The notes: a model not told the origin generated them from the sequence alone. A DNA stretch of 64,000 bases from Syntrophotalea acetylenica (GCF_001888165.1 NZ_CP015455.1:2598001-2662000), one strand, 5' to 3'. Shown: positions 32,625-42,396, counted from the stretch's first letter. Made by a program: numbers and translations.

Positions 32625-33539
32625 TCAGCGCGACTCCCCGGGAAACAGCATGCGGCCGGAGAGGCTCAGATCGTAACCGGGCAATGCGGCGGCGAGTTTG
32701 TGGAAGGCCGGTTCGTGAAGCAAGGCGAGAAATTGTTGAATGGATTTATCGAAAAAACTGTCCTTGGGAATCAGAAGGTCGAAACGCTCCCACCGCAACG
32801 GCAGAAAGTCGAGTCCCAGCAACGCTGCCGCGGGACGAATTCCCGGACCGACATCGGCGCGCCCACTGAGGATCTCCAGTCCGATATCGAGATGGTGCGC
32901 GACTTCGTTGCCATACCCCTTGATCCGGGCCGGCTTGATACCGGCCTCCTGCAATTGCTGGTCGAAAATGATGCGCGTGCTGGCCCCCAGCGCGCGATTG
33001 ACCACGGTAAGGTCCTTTTCGGCAATGTCACCACAGCCGGCAATCCCGTGGGGGTTGCCGGCTGCCACGATCAACCCCTGCTCGCGCCGGCAAAAATTGA
33101 CCACCGCGGGCAACGCATCCAGCTCGCTGGCGGCATAGGAAAAATTGTAGTCGTTTTCATTTTCTTCGGCGAGGTGACTGGTGGCGATGTGACACATGCC
33201 CCGACGCAGGGCCTTCAGTCCGCCAAGGCTGCCGATCGCTCCGAACAGCACCACATCCCCGGAATTGAGCTTCATGAACAGCGACAGGGAGCGGTCGAGC
33301 AGGATATCGTCGCTGCCGGCAATCATCAGCAATCCGCTCTTATGCGGCAATTCAGCAGACCCGGTCGGATAATTGATGGTCATGCTCTCGACCCACTGTT
33401 CCACCAGATGGGCCGGAAAAAGCCATTTACCGGTAATCTTGGTGGCAGGCAGCCCCTTTTCGGTTATCAACGTATAGACCATCTTTTCGTTGACACCGAG
33501 ACGCTGGGCAACTTCTTTCGTGGACAGCAGTTTTTCCAT
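32625..33539 (-). CDS. One-component regulator: excisionase-type HTH plus periplasmic-binding-protein-like domain
   Basis: The 304-residue protein has an N-terminal MerR/excisionase-like helix-turn-helix (LLSTKEVAQRLGVNEKMVYTLI, residues about 4-25), then a beta wing (TGKWLFPAHLVEQWV). A PBP-like ligand domain (about 70-300) follows, starting LLMIAGSDDILLDRSLSLF. Similar PBP-like domains occur in regulators linked to molybdate and tungstate genes. It lacks a signal peptide, so it senses a ligand in the cytoplasm. It lies upstream of tupA and the MOT1 gene on the same strand, with a 227-nt gap containing the tupA promoter. A role in tungstate or molybdate control is inferred from the neighbours. 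The ATG at 33539 follows GGAG. Confidence 0.85.
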   Translation of the reverse strand: MEKLLSTKEVAQRLGVNEKMVYTLITEKGLPATKITGKWLFPAHLVEQWVESMTINYPTGSAELPHKSGLLMIAGSDDILLDRSLSLFMKLNSGDVVLFGAIGSLGGLKALRRGMCHIATSHLAEENENDYNFSYAASELDALPAVVNFCRREQGLIVAAGNPHGIAGCGDIAEKDLTVVNRALGASTRIIFDQQLQEAGIKPARIKGYGNEVAHHLDIGLEILSGRADVGPGIRPAAALLGLDFLPLRWERFDLLIPKDSFFDKSIQQFLALLHEPAFHKLAAALPGYDLSLSGRMLFPGESR

Positions 33540-33653
33540 CAAACGAAGCTCCGGGGGTAATTTTCCGCGATCGTCAGATTGTGAAATGGCTCACGGAAAG
33601 CTGAAGGTTACCACACTTCAGCCAGGGAACAAAGTCTCCATTGTCAGCAGAAG

Positions 33654-36611
33654 TCAAACCTTTTCAAGCGCCAGGGCTGCCGTACCGAGCCGGCTGTTGG
33701 CTTCCAGCAGCATATCTTCTCCGGCCACCACCGACACCGCACCGGCATCCCAGCCGTCCACCAGATAAGTCCGGGCAACATATGCGAGGCGCGCAGCATC
33801 CACGGCCAGAATGCGCTCGCGGAAAAGTTGCCGCGCTTCCGGGGACCACCCCTGGAGAAGATAACGGAACTCGCGCACTGCCTTGCCCCCCGGAGACAGG
33901 GGCCTGTCAATCTGGCTGAACACGCCAAGAACAGCTTCCTTGATATCGACTGCGGAAAACATGCCCGAGGCAGCCCAACGGGCGGCATCCCGATAGACCT
34001 CGAGGGTGCGCACCAGATGCGGGTCGCGATAGGAAAGCATGGCAAACAGGCCGCTTTGTGCATCGTAATTGGCCATCCCGCCATAGGCGCCGCCCTTTTC
34101 CCTGATTTCGCGATGCAGATAGCCGCCACGCAACAGCTTGGCCAGCACCAGCAGTGCCGGTCCGTCGGCGTGCCCCAGTGGAACCGCGGGGAAAACCCGA
34201 GCTACATAGGCCACCGGAACAGCCGCTATCCAGCCGGTAGCCTTGTCACCAAAAGGCGCCGGCCGCGGCAGCATGGCGGCCGGCTCGCGGCAAGTCGGCA
34301 GGGCGGCGAGAAAAACGTCGAGAGCCGCGCCGATTTCAGAGAATCCGGATTGTTCGGCGGTTATCGCACAGCGCAGACGGTCGCGGCGGAAAATCAGACT
34401 GGCCAGACGCTGCAGGCGATGGGCGAGGTCGCCGAGCTGCTCCGGTTGCCGACCGGCCAGGTCCCTGACCAAGCGAATCAGGTGCAGGCCGCTCCAGTTC
34501 TCCCGTAATCGGCCGGCCGCCGTCAAGGCTCCGGCCGCAACCCGCGATGCGTAACTGTGTCCGGAACCGGGTACAGAATTCTCCAGAGAGGTTTTCATCT
34601 GCTGGAGCACGGTGTGCAGGCGCTTCAGATCAAAAAAATCGGGAGCCGAGGCAAAATCCCTGAGAATTTCAAACAACCGCCGCTGATTGCGCAACAGGGC
34701 CTTGCCACGAAACTCGATAGCAAGCTGAAAATCGTCCAGACTGGCCGGGCTATCGAGAATGATTGGATTGGCCTGCACCCCGCCTGTAGCCGCGGAAACG
34801 CGTTCCGCCATTTCCAGGTAACTGCTGCCGGCGGCGCCCACTTTGGTCAACAGGGAGCAAAACAGGGGGACATCGCACAGCAACTCTTCCGGCAGGTCAT
34901 CAATCGCCAGACTGGCGTCGAAATAGCCGATGCCGTTGGTCGGCTGATCAAACCAGCTCACCGGCACATCCCGAAGTTCGCCAGCGCGGAAATCGACCGG
35001 CGCCGGCCGGGCGGGAATATCTGTCAGGTCAAGCGTTGGCAAAGACGACAGGTCTTCATTGCCCTCCTGAGCCTGCAGCAATGCCAGGCCCTGCTCAACC
35101 AGGTCGTTTTTATCGCTGGCGGAGAGTTTTTTTTCAACAGCCGCCAGCCGCTCGCGCAGTCGCTGCTCCTGACGCATTTTCATTTGCGGATCGGGTTTGA
35201 GCAGCAGAGTCACCCGGTGGGGGTTGTCGAGCAGATGCCGGCGGACCAGGTTTTCAAAAAACGGGCCGGTTGCCAATTCCCGGCGTAACCGTACAAGATC
35301 CGCCTCGAAACACAGGGGTGACACCGGGTCGTCGGCATGCAGCCAGGAGCCGAACATGCGCATCAGCAACAGCAAACCGTAGGGATACTGGTCTCCGCTG
35401 ACCTCACGATAGGAAAATTCCAGCTGGTGGATGGCTGCCTCAATCTGATCCGGAGCGAACCCCTGGCGAACAACATGCTGCAGCGTTTCCAGGACCAGCG
35501 TTTCGATGCCATCCACCGCTTCCGGATCCGTGCCCTGCAATCCGGCAGCAAAATAGGTCTCGCGGTAATCGTCATGATAACCGGTCCCCGGCGCCAGGTT
35601 CTGACCCAGGCCCGATTCGAGCAGTGCCTTGTATAGCGGGGCGGCGGGGTTGCCGAGCAGCAGTTCGGCCAGCAGCGTCATGCCCAGCCGTTCGAAGGGA
35701 TCCGACACCGGGCAACTCAACCAGGCGATCTGCACCATGGAGCGCCGGGCAAGAGAATCCCCGGCCTCGGCAGGGAAGGATTCCACCACCTTGCGAGGCG
35801 CCTCGAAACGTACTTCGTCCGGGATCGCGCTGTTTACCTGCAGCGGCCCGAAATGGCGCAAGGCCTGCTCTTCAATGGCGTGAAGATGGCCCTCCAGGGG
35901 CATATTGCCATAGGTGAAAAACCAGGCATTGGCGGGATGATAATAGGTAGAATGGAACGTCTTGAGCTGAGCGTAGCTCAGATCGAGGATATCTTCGGGC
36001 TCGCCGCCGCTGTTGAAGCCGTAGGTCACCGTCGGATAAAGCGCGCGGGTCAGGCGCCGGTGCAGCAACGAGGAAGGATCGGCCATGGCACCCTTCATCT
36101 CGTTGTACACCACTCCTTTAAACTGCAGGGGCGAGCGCATGTCTCCCGGATCAGCAAATTCCAGGCGATGTCCTTCCTGTCGAAAATCCCGCTCGCGCAG
36201 CAACGGGAAAAAAGCCGCGTCCAGATAGATCCCCATCAGGTTGTAAAAATCGGTGTGGTTCTGTGAAGCAAAGGGGTAGCAGGTCCAGTCGCTGGCCGTC
36301 AGCGCATTCATAAAGGAGCTGAGACTGCGCTTGAGCATCGTGAAAAAGGGATCCCGTACCGGGTAGCGTCGCGAGCCGCACAGGACGGTGTGCTCCAGAA
36401 TGTGCGCCACGCCGGTGGAATCCTGCGGCGTGGTGCGAAAACCGACGGCGAACAGATTGTTGTCATCGTCGCGGTCGAGATGAACCATGCGCGCTCCGGT
36501 CCGTTCGTGTTGCAACTGCACCAGCGTTGCATGCAGTTCCGGCAGCGGCGATACGGCGGTGATCAGAAAACCGTGTTGCCGGTCCCCTGCGCGATAATGA
36601 CTTTCTGCCAT
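33654..36611 (-). CDS. M16C zinc metalloprotease, presequence-protease (PreP)-like
   Basis: This is a 985-residue single-chain peptidasome of the insulinase family that degrades short unstructured peptides. The inverted zinc motif is H70-I-L-E73-H74, with the distal Glu at E171 in VVYNEMKGAM. The four-domain length matches PreP/Cym1 proteins. The ATG at 36611 follows AAGGAGAGG; a longer frame to 36749 is rejected because that lead lacks conserved sequence. No signal peptide is seen, so it is cytoplasmic. It lies downstream of the SpoIIE-type phosphatase on the same strand with a 168-nt gap. Confidence 0.93.
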   Translation of the reverse strand: MAESHYRAGDRQHGFLITAVSPLPELHATLVQLQHERTGARMVHLDRDDDNNLFAVGFRTTPQDSTGVAHILEHTVLCGSRRYPVRDPFFTMLKRSLSSFMNALTASDWTCYPFASQNHTDFYNLMGIYLDAAFFPLLRERDFRQEGHRLEFADPGDMRSPLQFKGVVYNEMKGAMADPSSLLHRRLTRALYPTVTYGFNSGGEPEDILDLSYAQLKTFHSTYYHPANAWFFTYGNMPLEGHLHAIEEQALRHFGPLQVNSAIPDEVRFEAPRKVVESFPAEAGDSLARRSMVQIAWLSCPVSDPFERLGMTLLAELLLGNPAAPLYKALLESGLGQNLAPGTGYHDDYRETYFAAGLQGTDPEAVDGIETLVLETLQHVVRQGFAPDQIEAAIHQLEFSYREVSGDQYPYGLLLLMRMFGSWLHADDPVSPLCFEADLVRLRRELATGPFFENLVRRHLLDNPHRVTLLLKPDPQMKMRQEQRLRERLAAVEKKLSASDKNDLVEQGLALLQAQEGNEDLSSLPTLDLTDIPARPAPVDFRAGELRDVPVSWFDQPTNGIGYFDASLAIDDLPEELLCDVPLFCSLLTKVGAAGSSYLEMAERVSAATGGVQANPIILDSPASLDDFQLAIEFRGKALLRNQRRLFEILRDFASAPDFFDLKRLHTVLQQMKTSLENSVPGSGHSYASRVAAGALTAAGRLRENWSGLHLIRLVRDLAGRQPEQLGDLAHRLQRLASLIFRRDRLRCAITAEQSGFSEIGAALDVFLAALPTCREPAAMLPRPAPFGDKATGWIAAVPVAYVARVFPAVPLGHADGPALLVLAKLLRGGYLHREIREKGGAYGGMANYDAQSGLFAMLSYRDPHLVRTLEVYRDAARWAASGMFSAVDIKEAVLGVFSQIDRPLSPGGKAVREFRYLLQGWSPEARQLFRERILAVDAARLAYVARTYLVDGWDAGAVSVVAGEDMLLEANSRLGTAALALEKV

Positions 36612-36779
36612 GAAGCCTCTCCTTGATAAAAACCGGTAATAGCCGGTAATCGTTGAAATGACGGGCCGGCGATGCGGGCCGTGAAAAACCACACCAGCAT
36701 GACTCCGGAAGCAACGGGCGCGGATCCAATAGAAGTTACCGGGCCGCACAAAACCTTTTGCAGGATCTGCGCAACGGCC

Positions 36780-37547
36780 TTATCTCCCGGGAAGACCAAA
36801 ATCTATGGCGATCGCGGTGCAATCGTCCTGGGGTGGATCGGGAGCGCCGAATGCTGCGAGGGCACCGAACAGCTTGTCGAGAAAATCGGTGTGGCCGCCT
36901 TTGTGATGGCGCATCAACCGTTCGAGCCCCGGCATGCCAAAAGCCTGCCCCCGGGGATTGAACGCCTCGACCAGGCCATCAGTATACAGCAGGAAACGGT
37001 CGCCGCGTCTGAAATGGAAACGGGCTTCGGCAATTTCCGTGTGTTCGAAATACCCCAATGGCGACCCGGTGGCAGCAAGATGAATGAGTTTGTGCCCGCG
37101 CCTTACCAGGGGTTGCACCTGACCATTGTTGATATAGCGCATTTCCAGCGTGGCAGGATCGATCACCCCGTAGAACAGGGTAGTGGAAAAAAAATGATCG
37201 AGCCGGTGGGAACGCCGGGCAAAGGAAAACAGAAAATCGTTGACCCGGGAGGCCATGTCCACAGGATCGCAGTTGTCGGCGGTGCCGCGATGTATGAACC
37301 CGTACAAAAGCGACATGATCACCGATGCCTGCAAACCATGACCGGTGACATCTCCGAGAAAGATAACCTCGCAGCCGTCGGCGAGCGGTATAAAATCGAA
37401 ATAGTCGCCGCCAAGTCCACGGGCCATGCGGTTCTCGATACCGATACAGCACCAATTGCAGTGCGGCGACCCTTTGGGGAACAACAGTTGCTGAACCTCA
37501 CTGGCCAGATCGAGATCTGCCTTGCTATGGAACTGCGTGGTCATCAT
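36780..37547 (-). CDS. PP2C/SpoIIE-type serine phosphatase
   Basis: The 255-residue protein is almost wholly a SpoIIE-like phosphatase domain. Metal-binding segments are ARGLGGDYFDFIPL, FLGDVTGHGLQASVIMSLL, LLYTDGLVEAFN and PQDDCTAIAI. No sensor or receiver domain is fused, so it may act in a partner-switch pathway on an anti-sigma antagonist. No such partner genes lie beside it. The start is chosen at the double ATG at 37547, after a GGGCGGAG leader. The phosphatase call is strong; the substrate is unknown. Confidence 0.9.
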   Translation of the reverse strand: MMTTQFHSKADLDLASEVQQLLFPKGSPHCNWCCIGIENRMARGLGGDYFDFIPLADGCEVIFLGDVTGHGLQASVIMSLLYGFIHRGTADNCDPVDMASRVNDFLFSFARRSHRLDHFFSTTLFYGVIDPATLEMRYINNGQVQPLVRRGHKLIHLAATGSPLGYFEHTEIAEARFHFRRGDRFLLYTDGLVEAFNPRGQAFGMPGLERLMRHHKGGHTDFLDKLFGALAAFGAPDPPQDDCTAIAIDFGLPGR

Positions 37548-37683
37548 CTCCGCCCTTGATTGATCCGCCCCGAGTTGAATCGGGCGCGCAACGCCGAAAG
37601 AGAAACGGCCGGCTCCCGCGGTCAAAAACCGCAACGACTGCCAGGCCGCCCTGTGTTTATTCTACCGCAATCCAGGGCGGTGA

Positions 37684-38463
37684 TCAGCCCGGCTTGTCAC
37701 TACCGAAATCCTTGAGGTTGGCATCCAGCAGATGTCTGGGCTGCACGTTGCCCAGCGCGCCGACAAGACTGCTGCGCAGATGCGGGATTTCCTGCGCCAG
37801 CTGGCCAATCAGCTGTTTCATACGGCGGCGGTTAAGGTCGGTGCGAACCTCTTCAGGACAACCGCAGGGAATGCTGGGCAGGTCGTTGTTCCGCGCAAAA
37901 GCGGCAACATCGCTTTCCTCCACATAGACCAGCGGGCGGATCACCGTATGTCGGCCGTTGTCCGCCAGCAGTCTGGCACTCATGGCGGCCAGGGTGCCGA
38001 CAAAAAACTGATTGAGCAGCAGCGTCTCGATGAAATCGTCCAGATGATGCCCCAACGCCAACTTGTTGCACCCCAGCCGATCGGCTACCGAATACAAAGC
38101 ACCCCGCCGCAACCGGGCACAAAACGCGCAAACAGACGACCCGGGACGCAATTTCTCCCGGATAATGGCAGCGCAATCGGTACGCTCCATGTGGTAGGCG
38201 AAGCCGTGCTCCTTCAGATGCGCTTCCATGATATCCGTACGATAACCGGAAAACCCGGGATCGACATTGACGGCAACCAGTTCGTAACGCACCGGCGCCC
38301 GGCGCCTCAAGCTGTCGAGAATATGCAGCAGGGTCCAGGAATCCTTGCCGCCGGATACGGCCACCGCGATTCGGTCCCCCTCTTCAATGAGGTTGAAATC
38401 CCCGATGGCCCTGCCGGCCAGTTTTTTTATCTTGCGAAACAGCTTATCTTCGACAATCGGCAA
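37684..38463 (-). CDS. ttcA: tRNA 2-thiocytidine synthetase TtcA-like
   Basis: TtcA adds sulfur to C32 of certain tRNAs, using ATP and an iron-sulfur cluster. The protein has the PP-loop SGGKDS at residues 37-42, the CxxC pair C112/C115 in VCAFCARLRRGALY, and later cysteines C200 and C202. This order is characteristic of TtcA rather than TilS. I choose the TTG at 38463, giving 259 residues, because AAGGAG lies 6 nt upstream; the longer frame to 38556 has an unconserved lead. It is followed by the phosphatase gene on the same strand. Confidence 0.88.
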   Translation of the reverse strand: MPIVEDKLFRKIKKLAGRAIGDFNLIEEGDRIAVAVSGGKDSWTLLHILDSLRRRAPVRYELVAVNVDPGFSGYRTDIMEAHLKEHGFAYHMERTDCAAIIREKLRPGSSVCAFCARLRRGALYSVADRLGCNKLALGHHLDDFIETLLLNQFFVGTLAAMSARLLADNGRHTVIRPLVYVEESDVAAFARNNDLPSIPCGCPEEVRTDLNRRRMKQLIGQLAQEIPHLRSSLVGALGNVQPRHLLDANLKDFGSDKPG

Positions 38464-38596
38464 AACAGGCTCCTTCGTAGGGTTTGAATAGGCTGTTTTA
38501 CGGCATTTCGCCCGGCAATGCAAGTCACTGCCAGGCCGCGCAGGGGATTCCGGCATGCGGGGCCAACAATCGAAGCTTATGAAAGATGGCGGATGT

Positions 38597-38633
38597 TAAA
38601 AAAAATGCCGCCCGGACCAGGGGTCCGGACGGC
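38597..38633 (-). terminator. Strong rho-independent terminator after the oxidoreductase gene
   Basis: On the minus strand GCCGTCCGGACC pairs with GGTCCGGGCGGC (one G-U) around a 3-nt loop, followed by ATTTTTTTT. A second stem (GGGGCCC/GGGCCCC, 38684-38706) lies between it and the gene and may help to stop transcription. Confidence 0.9.
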
Positions 38634-38744
38634 CAGAACAGGTTTCGGTGGTACGACAGGAAACACAAGACAGCCGGGGCAAAGGGGCCCACCCGGAAGG
38701 GCCCCCCTGCCTCGACCTGGCGAAAGCATCAGGCTTCCGCTTGT

Positions 38745-40472
38745 TCAGAAATTCCAGAATTCATCGATTTCTGCGTCGGTGAAATCCCAGATGGCATTGT
38801 GCGGAGGCACTGTCTCAAGAGAAAAGAACTCGGGCAGGCGGTCATCAGCGTTGCTCATGCCGGCGGCCAGATTGAATTCATGCTCCATCTTGAGAATTTT
38901 CTTGCCCAGCGCGACAACGCCGTCATTATCCAGCTCAATGCCGAAACGGGCGGCCACCATATCATTCAGCGCTTCGGCGCACTCGGGAATGTCGAGCATC
39001 GGGAAAGCCACGAAAACGCACATGCCGGTGCTGTCGATGACGGCAGTGCCGATCTGCAGATTGCGTGACAGCTCAACCTGGCCTTCCTTGCTCAGAGGAT
39101 CGACGAAACCACCACATTTGAGAATATTGGTGGCGATGCAATAGCCCGAGGTATGGTCAGCACCCATGGTCGAGGTCGCATAGGTGATGCCGATGCCCTT
39201 GACCGAACGGGGGTCGTAGGCCGGGATCCCCTGATTTTTGACCACCGGAACCCGGGTCAGTCCGTAGGCTTGTCCGACCGAACCGGTACCGTTGCCGATA
39301 ATGTGACCGAGCGGCGTGCCCTTGCCGACCTCTTCGCGCAGCAGGCGGATGGCCCCTTTACCGTCCCCCCAGGGGATGATGCCGGCCTCCATGACCACAC
39401 CCATGGTGACCACGCCCTCGATGGAGTCGATGCCGATGTCATCCATGATATTGTCACAGGTAGCGATATCGTCCAGATCCTGGATGAGGCAGTCGGCGCC
39501 AAGTCCCCAGATAGTCTCGTACTCAAAACCGGAGGTAAGATAGTTGCCGTCCTTGTCGTTGTAGACCTGCGAGCACTGGATCATACATCCGGCATGGCAA
39601 CCGTGCTTGGGGTGTCCCTTGCGCTCGACGATGGTGTCATGCATGGTCTCGCCGGAAATCTTGTCGTGATGATCGCACTGGCCGTAACGGAAGTTCTTGG
39701 TCGGCAGACCACCTGCTTCATGAAGGATATTGACCAGGATGTTGGTGCCGTAAGTCGGCAGCCCCTGACCGGAAACGGGATGATCCAGCAACGCCTTGGC
39801 AAACACCTTGGCGGCTTTTTTGAATTTCTCGGGATCGGCAATTTCGACCTTGCCGGCGCCGGTACCGTCGACGGTGATGCACTTGATTTTTTTGGAGCCC
39901 ATGACCGCGCCCATGCCGCCCCGGCCATGAGACCGGATTTTGTGGTCGGGGTCCTTCACCGAAATGTTGGCCGCCGCCATGCGCTTTTCGCCGGGGATGC
40001 CGATGGACATGACGCCGACCTTGTCGCCAAAACGTTTTTCCATTTCAGCGATAACGGCGAAGTTCTGCATGCCGACCACCTCGGTCTCTTCGTGGATGGT
40101 TACGCCGTCCTTGTCCACGTGCAGCCGATACCATTTATCCTCGGCCGGACGGCCTTCGATAATCATGGCATGGATGCCGAGCTTGGCGAACTGCTGGGCG
40201 GTGGTTCCGCCGGAGTTGGATTCCTTGATGCCGTAGGTCAGCGGGCTTTTGCCGCCACAGGACATACGGCCGGAGTTGGCGGCCGGCGTGCCGGACAACA
40301 TGCCGGGCGCAAACACCAGCTTGTTGTTGGGTCCCAGAGGATGGCAGGTCGGGACAACCTCGGATGCCACGATAGTGGTGGTCAGGGCACGACCGCCGAG
40401 GGTTTTCCATTCGGCCGGGACTTCCTCCGTCTTGACCGTCAGATCGGACATGTTGACGCGAACGATGTGCAT
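38745..40472 (-). CDS. aor: Tungsten-containing aldehyde:ferredoxin oxidoreductase
   Basis: This enzyme oxidises aldehydes to carboxylic acids with ferredoxin as acceptor, or runs in reverse. It uses a bis-tungstopterin and one [4Fe-4S] cluster. The 575-residue protein has N-terminal GGRALTTTIV, the pterin segment HGRGGMGAVMGSKK (about 182-195), the cluster cysteines C292, C296 and C300, and a fourth Cys in DSTGMCVF. The ATG at 40472 follows GGAGG. Length is slightly below the usual 600. A PAS-LuxR regulator lies upstream on the same strand, and tungstate uptake and ModE genes lie within 13 kb. Whether W or Mo is used cannot be read from sequence. Confidence 0.92.
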   Translation of the reverse strand: MHIVRVNMSDLTVKTEEVPAEWKTLGGRALTTTIVASEVVPTCHPLGPNNKLVFAPGMLSGTPAANSGRMSCGGKSPLTYGIKESNSGGTTAQQFAKLGIHAMIIEGRPAEDKWYRLHVDKDGVTIHEETEVVGMQNFAVIAEMEKRFGDKVGVMSIGIPGEKRMAAANISVKDPDHKIRSHGRGGMGAVMGSKKIKCITVDGTGAGKVEIADPEKFKKAAKVFAKALLDHPVSGQGLPTYGTNILVNILHEAGGLPTKNFRYGQCDHHDKISGETMHDTIVERKGHPKHGCHAGCMIQCSQVYNDKDGNYLTSGFEYETIWGLGADCLIQDLDDIATCDNIMDDIGIDSIEGVVTMGVVMEAGIIPWGDGKGAIRLLREEVGKGTPLGHIIGNGTGSVGQAYGLTRVPVVKNQGIPAYDPRSVKGIGITYATSTMGADHTSGYCIATNILKCGGFVDPLSKEGQVELSRNLQIGTAVIDSTGMCVFVAFPMLDIPECAEALNDMVAARFGIELDNDGVVALGKKILKMEHEFNLAAGMSNADDRLPEFFSLETVPPHNAIWDFTDAEIDEFWNF

Positions 40473-40866
40473 AAAATCTTTCCTCCCCATGCGATAAATA
40501 AATGGAACGGAATTCCGGGCATATCTCCTTTCCAAGCGCGGGAGGCACCGCCGTTTCCAGCGGAACCCTTTGGCCGCCTGCCCTGGGGGCCTTCCCCTTA
40601 GGCAAGACTGGCTCGGAGACTGGCGCACATTGAAACGATCTCCGGCATCCGCAACGGCAGTTAAACACATCGGGACCAGATATATCGTTCGGGGGTTTTA
40701 TAGCACAAGGAGCATCGGCCCGACAGGTGATCAATCGGGGATTTTAAGGGTATGAAAGCATACCCGATCAAACATAAATACGCCGGATAACCTGTTCGAT
40801 GGTGTATACATTGGCGGGTCACATGCAGCCCATGGGAAGATTTGCCAGGCAGGCGAACAATGTTGC
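40473..40866. other. Control region upstream of the aldehyde oxidoreductase gene
   Basis: This 394-bp gap holds no gene. On the minus strand a perfect palindrome GGGTATG-N4-CATACCC lies at 40748-40765, and a TATAAA (40702-40697) about 55 bp downstream could be a -10 element without a good -35. The palindrome could instead be a weak terminator of the LuxR-type gene, which ends 101 nt before it. Confidence 0.5.
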
Positions 40867-42156
40867 TCAGCCGGCATCTTCTTGGCCGGCAGAGACACGA
40901 CGTCCGATAAGATAGGAGTGCAGGTTGACATTTTTGCCGCGCAGCCCCAGCTTGCGGCGGATGTTTTTCCGATGGGTCTGTACCGTTTCAAAGGCCAGAT
41001 TCATGGCTTCGCAAATATCATTGGTGGAGCATCCGGCCTGAATGAACTGGCAGATGCGCATTTCGGTTCTGCTCAGTTTCATCAGCCCCGCATCGAGTTC
41101 CGCCGCGGTACCGCTGGTCAGGCCGATGAGCTGCTCCCGCACCAGGTCGATATAACTGGAGCGGATGGCCTCCGACGGTTCACTGGCAATGCGTTCCAGC
41201 GCCGGCAGCAGATGGGAACGGATGCGTCGCGCCAGGTTCTGCTCGAATTCCTTGCGCTGCCCGTCGACGCTCTTCATGACGTTGCGCAAGGTAACGTTCA
41301 TCTCTTCCACCTGCTGTTTTTCCAGCCGCAGACGTCTTTCGAGGGCTTTCTGGCGGGAAATGTCCCGCACGATCACCGGCCAGAACAAGTGCCCGTCGAT
41401 CTCGACGCGGGTTACCATAAAACTGGCCGGAAGCATGCCGCCGTCACAGCGCCGCACCTGCATTTCGGCGCTCATGCTCGATTCGCCAGACAGCGCCGCG
41501 ACACAGGACATCAGCGTCCAGCGGCCGTGATTATCGATCAGATCCCTAAGATCCCGGCCAAGCAGTTGTTGCGGGTCGCAACCATAAATCTGGCCGGCGC
41601 GCTGGTTGGCTTTGACAATCCGGTAAGCGTCGCCAAGCAGCACAATGCCGTTGCCGACGGACTGAAAGATAAGGCGTAGCATTTTCTCGGAATTGGCCAG
41701 AGCCTGGGTCCGCTCCGCGACCAGCTTCTCGAGATGCTGACGGTTGTCGACCAGCCAGGTGATATCGTTGAGGATAAGGATAAATCCCCTTGGCCCGTCG
41801 GCATGGGGCGCATAGGCAACCAGCCGCAGATTGAACCACTGCCCGGACCGCGAAAGAAAAATCTCATGGTGAGTATCCGGCGCATAGGCGCGCAAGGCTG
41901 CCTCCAGATCAGCTGCGGGCAATTCGAGCAACTCCCAGAAAGGCACGCCACACCATGCATATTCGACAAAAAAATGCTCGGCGGCGGGGTTGAGCTGAAA
42001 AACCATTCCCTGATGGTCGGCGACCATGACCAGGTTGGTGGTGGCGGAGAAGATGCACTGCAATTGATGAAATTCAAAATCCTGCAGAAGGTTCTCCCCA
42101 CCGGTCTGGTCGTGCCTGCCCCTTGCTCCGGCCTCATTCTTCGCATTCTGTACCAT
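40867..42156 (-). CDS. PAS-domain transcriptional regulator with LuxR-type HTH
   Basis: The 429-residue cytoplasmic protein has two PAS domains (about 25-140 and 160-285; NPAAEHFF and FQSVGNGIVLLGD mark their starts). A linker rich in Glu, Gln and Arg follows, then a C-terminal LuxR helix-turn-helix (LSRTEMRICQFIQAGCSTNDIC, then VQTHRKNIRRKLGL). There is no receiver domain, so it is a one-component sensor. It lies directly upstream of the aldehyde oxidoreductase gene on the same strand and may activate it; that link is inferred from position. It is transcribed away from the second GGDEF/EAL gene. Confidence 0.88.
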   Translation of the reverse strand: MVQNAKNEAGARGRHDQTGGENLLQDFEFHQLQCIFSATTNLVMVADHQGMVFQLNPAAEHFFVEYAWCGVPFWELLELPAADLEAALRAYAPDTHHEIFLSRSGQWFNLRLVAYAPHADGPRGFILILNDITWLVDNRQHLEKLVAERTQALANSEKMLRLIFQSVGNGIVLLGDAYRIVKANQRAGQIYGCDPQQLLGRDLRDLIDNHGRWTLMSCVAALSGESSMSAEMQVRRCDGGMLPASFMVTRVEIDGHLFWPVIVRDISRQKALERRLRLEKQQVEEMNVTLRNVMKSVDGQRKEFEQNLARRIRSHLLPALERIASEPSEAIRSSYIDLVREQLIGLTSGTAAELDAGLMKLSRTEMRICQFIQAGCSTNDICEAMNLAFETVQTHRKNIRRKLGLRGKNVNLHSYLIGRRVSAGQEDAG

Positions 42157-42268
42157 CTTCTCTGCCCTTTCTTGCTTCCCTTGCAGCCCCCGGCAGCATA
42201 TCGGGAATCGTTCCGGACCGCAAGGCCCCGGGCCGTTGGCTGCGGCAGTTCCAGGCCCGACTTTTTTA

Positions 42269-42297
42269 TTGACAAGAGCCAGACAAACATAAATAAT
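42269..42297 (+). promoter_or_regulatory. Sigma-70 type promoter of the GGDEF/EAL gene
   Basis: TTGACA (42269-42274), a 17-bp spacer and AATAAT (42292-42297) lie in the divergent gap, about 100 bp upstream of the start codon. Confidence 0.7.
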
Positions 42298-42396
42298 TTG
42301 CCCTTAGCTGTTTCTTATTATTTACATCACACTTCTGATAATTTTCAGGTATTTGTTATTTCAAACTCTCGCCGCCCCACATGCCCCGATGCCGGG

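Noticed and set aside
40473-40866. Molybdenum-cofactor riboswitch before the aldehyde oxidoreductase gene
   Set aside because: I could not build the expected multi-stem fold; only the single GGGTATG palindrome is clear. A covariance search (RF01055) would decide.
41734-42396. Upstream extension of the second GGDEF/EAL frame
   Set aside because: The frame stays open for 221 more codons, but these lie antisense to the PAS-LuxR gene and upstream of the predicted promoter at 42269-42297.
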